NCBI RefSeq assembly: GCF_020080835.1
Contig: NC_058165.1
Span: 16,485,915 to 16,549,914 of the forward strand
DNA: 64,000 bases
Source of the DNA: Cotesia glomerata
Lineage: Eukaryota > Arthropoda > Insecta > Hymenoptera > Braconidae
Direction: 5' to 3'
Below are positions 12,966 to 23,607 of the stretch, piece by piece. The notes under the pieces are model-generated. The model ran no database searches. It had not been told where the DNA came from and saw only the letters and a program-made list of their open reading frames with translations. Position numbers and translations under genes: made by a program. Every line of letters starts with the position of its first letter. Within the stretch, counting starts at the first letter, position 1.

Positions 12966-14258
12966 GGGTGATTCTCTTTAAACTGATAGAAAATTTATGT
13001 TGTCTCAAGAGATATTTTCTTGATCTAAGAATTTATTTTGGAAGACAAATGATTATTTTTCTTTAAGAATTTCTTGTCTTGATTTAGATTTTCTTGGCTT
13101 AAGAGCTATATTATCTTCAATCGATACATTTCAGTTTTTCAATCAAAATAACATTATCGTTTAAAAAAACTTAAAATAATTCATCAAAGTATATTTCAAA
13201 AACTAAATCGTCTTTAATTGTTATTTTGAACCAAGAGACAAAAATTTTTGAAAGAAATATATCTATATCTAATTTCAAGAGTTCAAGTTTTGAAGAAAAA
13301 AAGTTTCTTGAATCAAGATTGTTTTTCAATCAGTGTAAGGACGTCTTAAATCTGTACAAAATTGTCCGACCAAATTATTTTTAATTTTATTAGAAAAAAA
13401 CTTATTAAGGGCTACAAAACTATCAGCTTAATCATAATAAATAAACAGCCGAATTAATTTTTGCTTTTTCGATATTTGTGTATCTTTTGCCATATAACAT
13501 GACAGAGGACTGCTTGCCAGGGGACTGTTTTTTTTTCATCAAATTGAGGAAAATCAAGCAAACTATTTCAATGCATTCAACTTTTCAAGTTCTCAATGAA
13601 TGTTTACATTAATTAGAATAATATTAAGACTTATGGATCCAATTTTATAAATAAATTGTAAATAAAAATAGCTGCCAGGGGACTGAGTTTTGAAGTGGCC
13701 CAGACACATATTTTCAGCACAAACGGTGCTTTGACACTAAATAAAATAACGATAAAGCGCTAACAGCCCTATCGTTATTAACTCAAGGCTAGTTAGATCC
13801 TTATAAACCTTACAAAAGGTAAAATAACACGCTGGATTTTTATTTTTTTTGGCTTTGAACTTCTGGCAGGGGACTGATCTTAAAATGCCTGGGACAAACT
13901 TTGGTTTAATGAATTTAATGAAACAAATTAATTTTCGGTACTTTTTATTGAAGAAGATTGTTAGTAAACTAATTAAGTTTATAAACATTATGGACCAAAT
14001 TATATATTATTGACGAATAACTTAAAATTTAGTCTTAAAGTTTTAATTTTGGGAATGGGACAGCCCAGGAGACTGATATTTCGGTGGTTTACGAATTTAT
14101 AGCAAAAAAACCAAAATTTACTTCATTTTAGTTTTCAATGCTCCATATAGAAATGTTTTTTTACTTTCGTAATAAATTTTTTTTAGTTACAAAATAACAA
14201 TTTTTCTAATAAAAAAATGCCTGAGACAGCAAAAAAACATCCTTACAGAGAATCACCC
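12966..14258. mobile_element. TIR element family 2 (1.29 kb including a nested MITE)
   Basis: Terminal inverted repeats GGGTGATTCTCT at 12966 and its complement ending at 14258, flanked by AAAT at 12962-12965 and 14259-14262. The body has four spaced copies of a CAGGGGACTG-like motif (about 13517, 13675, 13866, 14068). The left terminal repeat is split by the MITE at 12981-13335; removing it restores a GGGTGATTCTCT-TTA-TAAGGA end resembling the complement of the right end. No transposase is seen. Confidence 0.85.
12981..13335. mobile_element. MITE with CACTGAT-type ends nested in family 2
   Basis: About 355 bp, rich in CTTGATTCAAGAAA-type short palindromes. It begins AACTGATAGAAAA and ends TTTTTCAATCAGTG, flanked by TA (12979-12980, 13336-13337). 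It belongs with the larger element at 49736-50625, which has the same CACTGAT ends. TA duplication suggests Tc1/mariner-type mobilisation (inference). Confidence 0.78.
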
Positions 14259-15318
14259 AAATAGATGTAATTAATTCATTCTAATTATTAATTAAGTCTT
14301 CTTAAGATTCGACATCTGCTTTAACATGCACAATAATTATATTATGATTAGCCGCTTGAAAAAAGGCAAAAATTTGATTATAAATTTAGAACTTGACACC
14401 TTGAAGTTAACTCTCTTCAAAAGAAAAGATTTAGTGATCATACGCCATCTATAAGATGCTTCTAAAACTATTGATCAAAAAATGATCTATGGACATCTCC
14501 GATCATATCAAAAAATTTCTGACAGATATTTTCTTCCGTATGATATCTTCAAGCCCGAAAAGCATCTTCACACAGATTTCCACGACACTTTCAATGATTA
14601 CTGAAGTTTGACGCTCCTGCAGGATTTCTTTTCTCCGTTCCTCCTTCTAGTTCAAGAATCGCACATAAATTCTGACTCCAGAGCACGATATGTCATGGAA
14701 AACACACCTCCCTTTCTTGGAGCTTTTTTAGAGTCAAAAAACGTAAACGTAGAGCATCCGGTAACCACCAGCACGGAAGAAGGTATTTGTGTCGGTTGTG
14801 TATCCAGTGAGAGGTTTACCTCAATCGACTTTTGCTCACACCCTTAAGCGACATTTTTTACGTAACAATGCTGGTGAGTGTGGCAGAGCACCAGGTGCAA
14901 ATGCTTTTTTCGACATAAATAAAAGTGTCTGCGTGAGTAAAACCACATAAACCACGTGTTCTGAACTCAGATATTATCTGGGACCGCATTTTTCTAGCTG
15001 GTGTTTCATGTTCCTGGCAACCAGCTACTACCTCGGTGGTAACTTAATCCGGGAACGCTCGCTACAACTTTTTAATTGACGTCTTTCAACATTAACATCA
15101 ACATCAAAGGAGCTGATTTTATTGCTTTTATTCCTGGTGTTTGACATTTTGTGAGAAATTCTCTGATATGTCCATGTATGGTTTCTATTTTAACCCCAAA
15201 AAAAAACTTATTTTTCAAAAGTTTCTTAATTTTGTTTCGGTCATTTAATTAACAATCATAATTTACCTCTTAGATAAGAAATTTGAGAGTATTTTATACT
15301 CTAACATGACATTATAAC

Positions 15319-15390
15319 TTAGTTTTTGGTTTCACCGCCAGGTGGCCCACAGTTCTCGCTTTTAGAAAAATCTTACCAGAGTATATAAGT
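15319..15390 (+). repeat. Dispersed repeat with CTCF-like core, single copy
   Basis: Reads TTAGTTTTTGGTTTCACCGC, then CAGGTGGCCC, and ends with TTACCAGAGTATATAA. It matches the reverse complement of the unit head in the tandem array at 27821-28790. Confidence 0.75.
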
Positions 15391-16432
15391 TAGTTTGGCC
15401 CAAAAAATCGACTATTTGTATTTCTTTAAGTCGATTATTAAAATATGTTAATTTTTTAAGGTTTTCAAAGCCCTCGATAAAAGTTTTTAGGGGTCGCTTA
15501 AAATTCCATTTAAAGTAGTTTAATCGTCGCAATCCGAGGTCAAATTAATAGATATTTTTTTTTCTTTTTTGCAAGTGATCACTCAAAAAATAGCATAAAA
15601 TATAAAATTATTTCTAATTATAATTTAGCTGAATAAATTCAATTTATAATTATGGTTAAATAATTATAATAATATAACTATTAAAATATCAACTGACAGG
15701 TACTGGGCTGTCACAAAATAATAACAACTGTTATAGGTTATGTAAGGTCGGTACTTAAAACAGTTGCTCACGGTGTTCATTTATTGTTTAAATTTGCAAA
15801 TATCACTTCAATATGTTAAATCTGCTATAATTTACGTGAAATTTTAATGTATATTTAATAACAATTTATTTTAATGCAAAAAATCTTTATGACTATATTT
15901 TAATTTCAAATTTGCTTCGCTCCGAGAAGTCGCCATTTTTCCCCTGATAAAAATGGGGGAGTAATGTCTCCGACAAACAACAAAGATAGAAACCAATTTT
16001 TGATATTAAAAAATTAATTAAATTAAAACTATGTAGTAAATCGTTATCAAATTTTGATAGAATATGTATGACACATTGTTCTATCTATTGAAAAGTTTTT
16101 TTTTATGGTGTCAAGTTGGCCGATTTTTAATAAATTCTCCATTTCCGGAGTTATTGAACAAGGACACTTATAAGAGATCGTGTATTTTTGCAAAACTTTA
16201 ATTAATTATATCTCTTAAACGGTGTGGTAAAAAAATCTGATTTTTTTTCTATAGATGTATTAAATGATAATCTTTCAAATGAGTATAAAAAAATATGGGG
16301 TCAGGTTGAAGTCATTTGGCACCCAAACTACCTTAATCATCAAAAACCATTTACTTTTATTTCAATAAAGAAACATAATTTATTTTCAAAAGAGAAATGG
16401 ATAATTTTATGTTGAGTAAGATTTCTTAAAGG

Positions 16433-16503
16433 TTAGTTCTTGGTTTCACCGCTAGATTGCTTATGGCTCTCTCTTCCACAAAAATCTTACCAGAGTATAT
16501 CAA
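16433..16503 (+). repeat. Dispersed repeat with CTCF-like core, single copy
   Basis: Same repeat as at 15319: TTGGTTTCACCGCTAGATTG followed by TCTTACCAGAGTATATCA. The core is degenerate (AGATTG in place of AGGTGG). Confidence 0.7.
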
Positions 16504-16955
16504 TGTAGCAGGATATATTAATGTAGCAAAAAAAAATTCAAAGGATTTATTTTTTTGGTCCAACTATAAAATTATGTGAGTTTATAATTTTTTAAGCAAC
16601 CTGGACAAAAATCGGGTTGAATAAAAAATTTTTAGGTTTCGCAAAAAATTTTTAAAAGTTAAGAATTGAATTTTTCTTTCTTCAACCTTCTTTAAATGAC
16701 ATAAGAGAAGCGACATGTAATGAGAAGGTATTGAAATGTTAACGAAACTACTTAGAGTGATGAAATGTTATGGTTATTGAAATGGAATCTAATAATAAAA
16801 AGGTGTGTGTATCTGTCACATTATAAGTCTGACAATTGAACTAGTGATGTACCAGGGTGAATTTTTGCGAAGGTCTGCGTGTGTATGTGAGTGTGTTGAC
16901 GACTTTTATGGATGACTTTTATCGCATGGAAAACGGAATATTGAGAGGCACTCAC

Positions 16956-17280
16956 CGGAAATGGTATCCGCGCCATCGGTTTTCCCGTCAGCACCTCCGC
17001 CTCCAGTTCCCGGTTGGTGGGTCTGCTGTTGAGACTGTGACTTTTGCTGTTGCTGCTCATGGATAGTTATCTCTTTCGTTGATTTTTGTCGATTTCCCGT
17101 AGTGACATCGGCATTACCACCAACAACCGTATCTTTTACTTTTCGATGATCACCGCGATCGCAAGACTTAACATTTGATCCAATATCCGATGATTTACTC
17201 GCGTTTATTACACTGTTACCGTTCAGTACGATGTTTCCATTGTTGTTCAGATTCCCATTCACCAGGATCCCATTCTCGCC
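16956..17280 (-). CDS. Internal coding exon, low-complexity protein, unnamed gene
   Basis: On the - strand an acceptor (TTTTCTGTTTAG) precedes GGC at 17280. It is followed by 108 open codons and a strong donor (CCG then GTGAGTG) at 16955, so the exon enters in phase 0 and leaves in phase 1. The peptide is Asn/Gly-rich (NGNLNNNGN, VLNGN), then Lys-rich, then a Gln block (HEQQQQKSQSQQQ) and a GTGGGGADGKTDGADTISG tail. This is typical of a disordered N-terminal region of an insect regulatory or RNA-binding protein, but no family is recognised. It is in phase with the exon at 22942-23199 across a 5.66 kb intron filled by nested transposons. The GC content is well above the flanks. Confidence 0.68.
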
Positions 17281-17539
17281 CTAAACAGAAAAGTTCAAAT
17301 TGGCTTTTTAGCTTTTATTATTCATAGAATTGCTTCACTCCGTTTCATTTACTCCTCAATCAACTCTGTGTAAAGTGTATCTTTGTTTACGCTTCATCGA
17401 TCCTCAGAGATTCTCATTGAACTACTACCCTTTCTACTCTTTCATCATTTTATTATTTAAGGTACTGAATTGATACTCACATCTACCAAAAATTTTGTAA
17501 ATTATTTATTCTTATTTTCTTTCAAATTTTGTGATATCA

Positions 17540-17716
17540 TGGTATGAATTAAAAATGCGATTAATAAAAAATTTTGCACTTCAGTTCTGGTTCAATGATA
17601 GGAGATACAGGGAAAATGGTAAGGATCTTCTTTGTAGGAAATTAAATTCCTCGCAAAAAAGGTATATTATGATTTCTTTGTATCTTGGGTATTTAGCCCA
17701 GATTTTTACTTTAAAC
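17540..17716. repeat. Dispersed quasi-palindromic repeat (family B), one of many copies
   Basis: It contains GGTTCAATGATAGGAGATAC, a GTAGGAAATTAAATTCC-like core, AAAAAAGGTATATTATGATT and ATTTAGCCCAGATTTT. Further copies lie at about 20390-20500, 21330-21590, 22630-22790, 23450-23605, 24715-24860, 31715-31812, 35128-35340, 46090-46395, 46700-46870, 49560-49720 and 53960-54400, in both orientations. The unit is about 190 bp and roughly symmetric around TTTCTACAAAAAAGGTC. Confidence 0.75.
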
Positions 17717-18343
17717 TTATGGGGCAATCCATGTGAAATGGGAAAATGACTAAAATTTTAAAATTTATCTAATTCATTCTAATTTACTCCTAATTTATTA
17801 TTAAAAGTTTATATTTTACTAATTTGTAAAGAAATTTTTTTTTAATCAATAAGGAAATCGATTTTTCTCTCCTAGTAACTTTTCAGTCGTACTAATTTGT
17901 ATCCGGGTCAAATGTTGTTTTAATAGTTTTAAGAAAAAATTCATTTTATGTTTGCTATTAACTAACATATTTATTATTATAGTTTGAAGAACAAATTTTT
18001 TTATGTTCGTTAATAATTAACACCTAAGTTTATCAAGATCGTGTTGTCAGCATGCTAAATCTTTTATTTGTGTTTTTTAATTAGTTTTTTTTTAATTATC
18101 CTAAATAATTTATAGTTAAATATATGGGGTATTCCATTCCAAATCGACCACTTTTGAACTCAACCCCTTTAGATTTAGCTGAAACTTCATCATTCTTTTC
18201 TACCCTTTGAAAAACATTTTTGAGAATTTTTTCGAATTTTTTTGTCCAACCCAAAAAAAGTTTTGAATTTCCCAAAAAAGTGGCTTTTTTATTTTCAAAT
18301 AGCCATAACTTTTTTAGACATTGACCTTTGAGTACCTTTTTTT

Positions 18344-18492
18344 AACTTCCCGCTAAGAAAATCAAAGATTTTCAAAAATCGGGAAGTTATTGTTTTCACC
18401 CCGTTTTGCAAAAATCGAGTTTTCATCAGATTTCGACGTTTGAAAATCACAGAAAGCTTCCCTGACTATCCCCGCGAGGTTGTCACTATGTC

Positions 18493-18566
<74 letters not shown>

Positions 18567-19526
18567 TGTGTGTGACTATGTGACTCGCTTATAACTTTTG
18601 AACGACTGAACCGATCGGAACGTATCAAACGGCGTTCTAAAGAGTTCCCTAAAACTTAGATTTCCTGTGAATTTTAACCGATTCGGACCGATATATTTTG
18701 AGAAATTTTGAAAAATCTCAAAAAAAAAAAGAAAAAAATCATTTTTGAAAGTGGTTTTTTTTGGATATCTTTTAAACGGCTCTATCGATCAACTTCAAAA
18801 ACTAATCCGCTTTTAAGCTTGAAAAACCACGTAGATCGTCGCTAATCCGGTCAAAATCGGTTGATTCGTTTGAGAGATATCGTGAACGAAAGAAAACCGA
18901 AAAAAGTGTTTTTTTGACATAACTTCGTCATTTCTTCTCGGATCGTTTTTGATGATGTAGAATAATTTCAGAGCTCAAAAAACCGCGTCGATCACCGCCA
19001 AAAACGTGGAAATCGGTTGATTGGTTCGAGAGATATCCTCGATAAAATATTTGGAAACAAGTGTTTTTTTAAATTAACTCCGAAATTTTTTGGAATAACT
19101 TTTAAACGGCTGCACTGATCGATTTCAAAAACTAATCAGCTATTAGCATGAAAAAATTACGTCGATCACCGTCAAGCCGGTCAAAATTGGTCAATTCGTT
19201 CAAGAAATATCATGAACGAAAGAAAACCAAAAAAAGTGTTTTTTTGGAATTACTCCAAATTTCCTAGTTTTATCAATTCAAACTTGAAGATTCTTCATAA
19301 AACTAAAAAAATTGCGTCAAATACTGTCAACCGCGTGAAAATCGGTGGATTCATTTAAAAGTTAGTGCGGTTTGAAAATTTAAAAAATATTGTTCTATGA
19401 TACTTCTATCAGACTTTTGAGCTCGAAGAGCTCAAAATAACACACAAATTGTATTTTTGAGCTCGATGAGCTCAAAAACGTCATTAGTGCAGTATTATGC
19501 ACCTAGGTATGGAATTAGCAGGAAGT
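18344..19526. repeat. Innermost repeat with AACTTCCCGCTA ends and ~155-177 bp units
   Basis: AACTTCCCGCTAAG at 18344 is mirrored by TAGCAGGAAGTT ending at 19526. It starts with a small hairpin (ATCAAAGATTTTCAAAAATCGG), then a GT microsatellite, then about four diverged units each containing AAAATCGGTTGATTCGTT- and GAGATATCGTGAACGAAAG-like motifs and a GTGTTTTTTT block (about 18751, 18907, 19061, 19238). No open frame. Probably a third nested element; a target duplication was not resolved. Confidence 0.6.
18497..18574. repeat. (GT)n microsatellite
   Basis: About 39 GT units with one TTTG interruption near the right end. Read on the - strand it gives a His-Thr run, which is not a gene. Confidence 0.97.
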
Positions 19527-20757
19527 TGCACGGATGGCCTACAGGGTCTACCGTTTTTCTAATTTTTTTTTTTAATTTTTGTTTTTGAATGAACTTTTTG
19601 AAAAAATACACAAAAAAAATTAAATATGATCAATTCTATAAAATAATCGGTTTTTTTTAACAAAACCGTTATTTTTTCAAAGTTGGCCTCTTTTTTTTTT
19701 TTATTTTTTTTTTCTCAAAAAAAACTGCATCAATTTGACAACTATTCCCGCTCATCCCGGGCAGGGCCGATTTTTTTTTTAATTAATTGAAAAAAAAAAA
19801 TCTTCATTATTTCAGAAAATTTGACAATTTTTTTTTTCATGATTTGGCATGAAATACCCCATGTAAACAATAATGTTTCTAAGGTTGAAATAATATAAAA
19901 GTCTTTTTAATAAACAACTTCATGCACACATTTTGTACTTGTCCCACCAGTCACAATAAAAAAAATTTTTTTAATTGTTTCTACGTAGGTAATCAGTCTA
20001 ATTCTTCATAATATTGAATGTTTGTAGGATAAATTTTGTATTGAGAGGGAAGTATTTTTTAAAAGTTCAGTGGTCGAACTGAAATTCGACTTTTATACCT
20101 TGGTAAGAGAGAAGGATTTTTCAATGTCCCACCAGTCGCACTCAGTCAAATAATAATTACGGGAAACGTAAAAAGTATTCGAGGTTTTTGACAAAAGGAT
20201 GTTGTTAATTAGTTATTCTTCTATATTATAAGATAAATTTTACTATAGTATAAGTTTCAGTCACATAATTATAGCTTATAATTGATGGAATTCCAGAGTC
20301 AAATGTCCCACCAGTCGCTATGAAACGCCCCTTATCCAAGTACGTAATCTAATTTAATATTCGGAAATTCGGATTTCGCTTTAATATTCTAGCTAAATGA
20401 TAAGAAATAGGAGAAAGACTTTTTTCGTAGGACATTAAATTTCTTACAAAAAAGGTATCTTGTGATTTTTTTGTATATTGAGTAGTTAGCTTAGAATTAT
20501 TAGATTTGATCATTTGCAATATTTTTTTGGCGAAATTGAACAATTTCTAATAAAACATTTTTGAAGAATTACAACTTTAAAGATTAAAAGAAAGATTTAG
20601 TGGTGAAACAACTATAATAGCATAAAAGGGTCAAAAAGTTTGATATGCAAATAGACGATAGTTAATATGAAATAAAAATTAAAGTACAAGCACACGCGAG
20701 CTAAATAATAATTTCCATATAAAAATGGTTGCCGTAAATATCTCATACATTTGCCGT

Positions 20758-20850
20758 AATTGTGATAATAATAAGTAATAATGACAGTGATAATAGTAAT
20801 AATAATAATCATAGTAAAAGTTAAAATAATAACAATAATAATGATAATGA
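20758..20850. repeat. Imperfect (AAT)n simple-sequence stretch
   Basis: Degenerate AAT/ATA-rich repeat in the centre of the family 3 element. It is read on the - strand as Tyr/Ile-rich spurious frames. Confidence 0.8.
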
Positions 20851-22941
20851 AATAAAATTTGAATAATAACCGACGAGTGTATGCAGTAATAAAACAACTA
20901 AGTAAAATTTCTATCACAATTTCTATCCTCAGGTTACACGCGACTTCCCACCAGTTCCCCAATTTTTTTTATTTAATTAACTACTTTACAATTCATTTAT
21001 GCATCAAAACTGGCGTTTACATTTTTTTACCGGGCTGAAAAACAAAAGAAAATAAAAGAAGAGAGTCCAAAAACAAAAAGAAAGTACTTACGTAAAAAAA
21101 ATATTTAAAAAATAATTCTAACGTGGAACCCAAGTGTCTGTAAGACCACACAGACCCCAAAACATGAATAATAAAATGTAACCCTGGCATTCATGATACA
21201 GAGAACACAAGGGGTTTCTTGTCGCTTGTGTTGTTATTATTGACCAAAAAGAAGACAAAATGGTGTGCTGTCAACTTTAAAAATCTAATCTTACATTCTT
21301 TGCTTAAAATGATGGGGCAAAAATTTTATTCTGTCTAAATTAAATTTTTAAAAAATGAATTTGATAAAATTTCCTACAAAAAAGGTATCATGATTTTTTT
21401 TTCTGCAATATTTAGGCCAGAATTTTGATTTTATATGTCCTAAACACGTGGTCTAATTCGACACGATTAAAATAAAATTCAAACTTGAAATTTTGGCTAA
21501 ATGATAAAAAATAGAGCGAAATCGATAAGGACCTTTTTGATAGAAAATTAAATTACCCACAAAATAAGTCTCTAATAACTTTTTTATAGGACATTCCATA
21601 ATGACCGGCAGGACATTTGACTCTGGAATTTCATCAATTATAAGCTATAATTATGTGACTGAAACTTATACTATAGTAAAATTTATCTTATAATATAGAA
21701 GAATAACTAATTAACAACATCCCTTTGTTGAAAAATCCTTCTCTCTTACCACAATATACTTGAAGTCGAATTTCAGTTCGACAACTAAACTTTTAAAAAA
21801 TACTTTCCTCTCAGTACAAAATTTATCCTACAAACATTCAATATTATGAAGAATTAGACTGGTTACCTACGTAGAAACAATTAAAAAAATTTTTTTTATT
21901 GTGGCTGGTGGGACAAGTACACAATGTCTACATCAAGTTATTTATTAAAAAGACTTTTATATTATTTCAACCTTAGAAACATTATTGTTTATATACTTAA
22001 CTATAAATTATTTAGGATAATGAAAAAAAACTAATTAAAAAACACAAATAAAGGATTTAGCATGCGGACAACACGATCTTGATAAACTTAGGTGTTAATT
22101 AATAACGAACATAAAAAAATTTGTTCTTGAAACTATAATAATAAATATGTTAGTTAATAACAAACATAAAATGAATTTGTTCTTAAAACTATTAAAACAA
22201 CATTTGACCCGGATACAAGTTAGTATGGCTGAAAAGTTACTAGGAGAGAAAAATTGATTTTCTTATTGATTATAAAAAATTTTCTTTGCAAATTAGTAAA
22301 ATATAGATTTTTAATAATAAATTAGGAGTAAATTAGAATGAATTAGAGAAATTTTTAAATTTTAGTCATTTTCCTATTTCGCATGGAATGCTCCTTATAT
22401 CTTTAATATTTCGCTCAAAATTTTGTCTTTAAACTTAACCGGAAAAAAGTTAGCGCGGAAAGTCGTTTTTTTTTTAATTAACTATGTACCAAACAATTGC
22501 TCTTCAAATGCTCTATAAGAATCTGTAATTGCTCCATTTCTGTGATTATTAGTTAATTAATAATTAATTTTTAAAGTAATTAAACTTATCTCCATTAATA
22601 ATCATAAAATATTCTGAAAATCGAATTCTGCATTGAAATTTCAGCTAAATGATAAGAGATAGGGAGAAGTTGATAAGGAACTTTTTGATAAATAATTAAA
22701 TATCCTACAAATAAGATCTCTTGTAATTTTTTCATATCTTTGGTATTTAGCTTTTAGAATTTTAGGATCTAGCTCAATTTTTCGGCCTAAGTATGTATAA
22801 CCTCTGTAATGATCAATGATCAGATATGGACACTTATTTCTGTAACCAGTAGAGAGTCTAGGTGTATCATTTCCTGATAATAATCGACGAGAGAATTACC
22901 CGGAACATTAGACTAGCCATAAAACAGAATGGGTAACTTAC

Positions 22942-23199
22942 AGTGGTCATACAGGAAGTTGAAGATGACCTCACAACGACGATGCGATTCTGGTTGTGGT
23001 CATTGGTGACATTGTTGGAGAGAACTGTGTGGTGGCTGTCATGGGCATTGTGATGGTGATGGTTGCCAGTGGTAACACAACCGCCAATAGAAGTATTGTT
23101 GGTTGTTGTCGTAACACTCGTCACGGCGCTTGGACCCAATGATGTTTGCCTTATGACCAGAACGCTGCCAGCCGGCTCAAGTACCACCACTTGCCTCAT
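22942..23199 (-). CDS. First coding exon of an unnamed - strand gene
   Basis: On the - strand ATG at 23199 opens 86 codons ending at a consensus donor (ACCACT then GTAAGT) at 22941, phase 0. The peptide begins MRQVVVLEPAGSVLVIRQ, followed by Thr/Ser-rich, His-rich (NHHHHNAHDSHH) and Asn-rich (SNNVTNDHNQN) low-complexity segments, and ends RSSSTSCMTT. The next predicted exon (17280-16956) continues in the same phase, giving 194 residues before a phase-1 donor. No domain or family is recognised. The start was chosen because an in-frame stop lies upstream and a 9-codon upstream ORF (MAQVVIERN) begins at the exon's 5' edge. It could be the N-terminal part of a regulatory protein; that is only inferred from composition. 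Confidence 0.6.
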
Positions 23200-23319
23200 A
23201 TCCTTCTGTATTGTTATATGTCCTTTTCCTCCTTCTTTCTGCGATGACCTCTGGTCACGCACTGATTATCTAGCACTCCAAGACGGTCCTTAATTCCTTT
23301 CAATCACCACCTGCGCCAT
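23200..23319 (-). other. 5' untranslated part of the first coding exon, with a short uORF
   Basis: The - strand shows an acceptor (TATCGTTACAG) immediately before 23319, implying an upstream non-coding exon further right. Translation from the ATG at the exon edge stops after nine codons, so it would act as an upstream ORF if transcribed. Confidence 0.4.
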
Positions 23320-23607
23320 CTGTAACGATAAAATAACATAATAAACTTAACAATCCAGAAGAAAAACAGAAGTAAATTCTGAGGAAAAGTACTTAGATTT
23401 ACACCACGCTTTTGGGAAGTAATGGCTAATTGGGGCTGTAAAAATCTAATTTGGATTCAACTCAAATTCTGGCTGGAGTGAGAGATACAGGAAAATTGAT
23501 AAAGACTATTTGTGTAGAGAATTTAATGTCCTAAAAAAAGGTTGCTTGTAATTTTTTTGTATCTCTATTATTTAGCCCAGATTTTAACTTAAAAATTATC
23601 TAAGTAC
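23320..23607. other. Upstream flank; family B repeat
   Basis: It holds one copy of the dispersed GATAAG/ACAAAAAAGGT repeat (about 23450-23605). No promoter motif was recognised. Confidence 0.45.

Larger units (their letters stand above)
14263..16955. other. Region without recognised gene
   Basis: Mostly AT-rich. About 14.6-15.07 kb is GC-richer, with a 79-codon frame (14608-14847, +) lacking any recognised domain. A small hairpin (CCATTTTT, CCCCTGAT loop, AAAAATGG) lies at about 15933-15956. Two copies of the CTCF-like motif repeat are listed separately. Confidence 0.4.
18126..19860. mobile_element. 1.74 kb element inserted in the left arm of family 3
   Basis: Ends GGGGTATTCCATTCCAAAT (left) and the near-complement GATTTGGCATGAAATACCCC (right), flanked by ATAT (18122-18125) and ATGT (19861-19864). 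The uninterrupted right arm of the host shows the empty site. The ends resemble those of the host (GGGGCAATCCAT), so the two may be related families. It contains the repeat 18344-19526 and has no coding capacity. Confidence 0.85.
17721..22394. mobile_element. Large element with ~0.8 kb inverted arms (family 3), 4.67 kb
   Basis: The left arm starts GGGGCAATCCATGTGAAATG and the right arm ends with its near-complement (CATGGAATGCTCC), flanked by TTAT at 17717-17720 and 22395-22398. Arms 17721-18125 plus 19861-20330 (left) pair with 21590-22394 (right). Both arms carry the TGTCCCACCAGT motif. The centre (20330-21590) has no recognised transposase, only microsatellite-like (AAT) sequence and family B repeats. 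The fold-back architecture fits a non-autonomous DNA transposon. The superfamily is unknown; a 4-bp duplication with GGGG ends is seen. Confidence 0.85.
17281..22941 (-). other. Predicted 5.66 kb intron of the - strand gene
   Basis: Bounded by donor GTAAGT (at 22941) and acceptor TTTAG (at 17281). Almost all of it is the nested element 17721-22394 plus pieces of the dispersed GATAAG/ACAAAAAAGGT repeat. No further coding exon was seen. Confidence 0.55.

Noticed and set aside
18362..18628. 88-codon - frame with a His-Thr run
   Set aside because: It crosses the (GT)n microsatellite inside a transposon.
23313..23327. 15-base identity (GCGCCATCTGTAACG) with the LTR/primer-site junction at 38258-38272
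   Set aside because: The match does not extend into the primer site or LTR on either side, so a fossil LTR end is not supported. The sequence also serves as a plausible acceptor.
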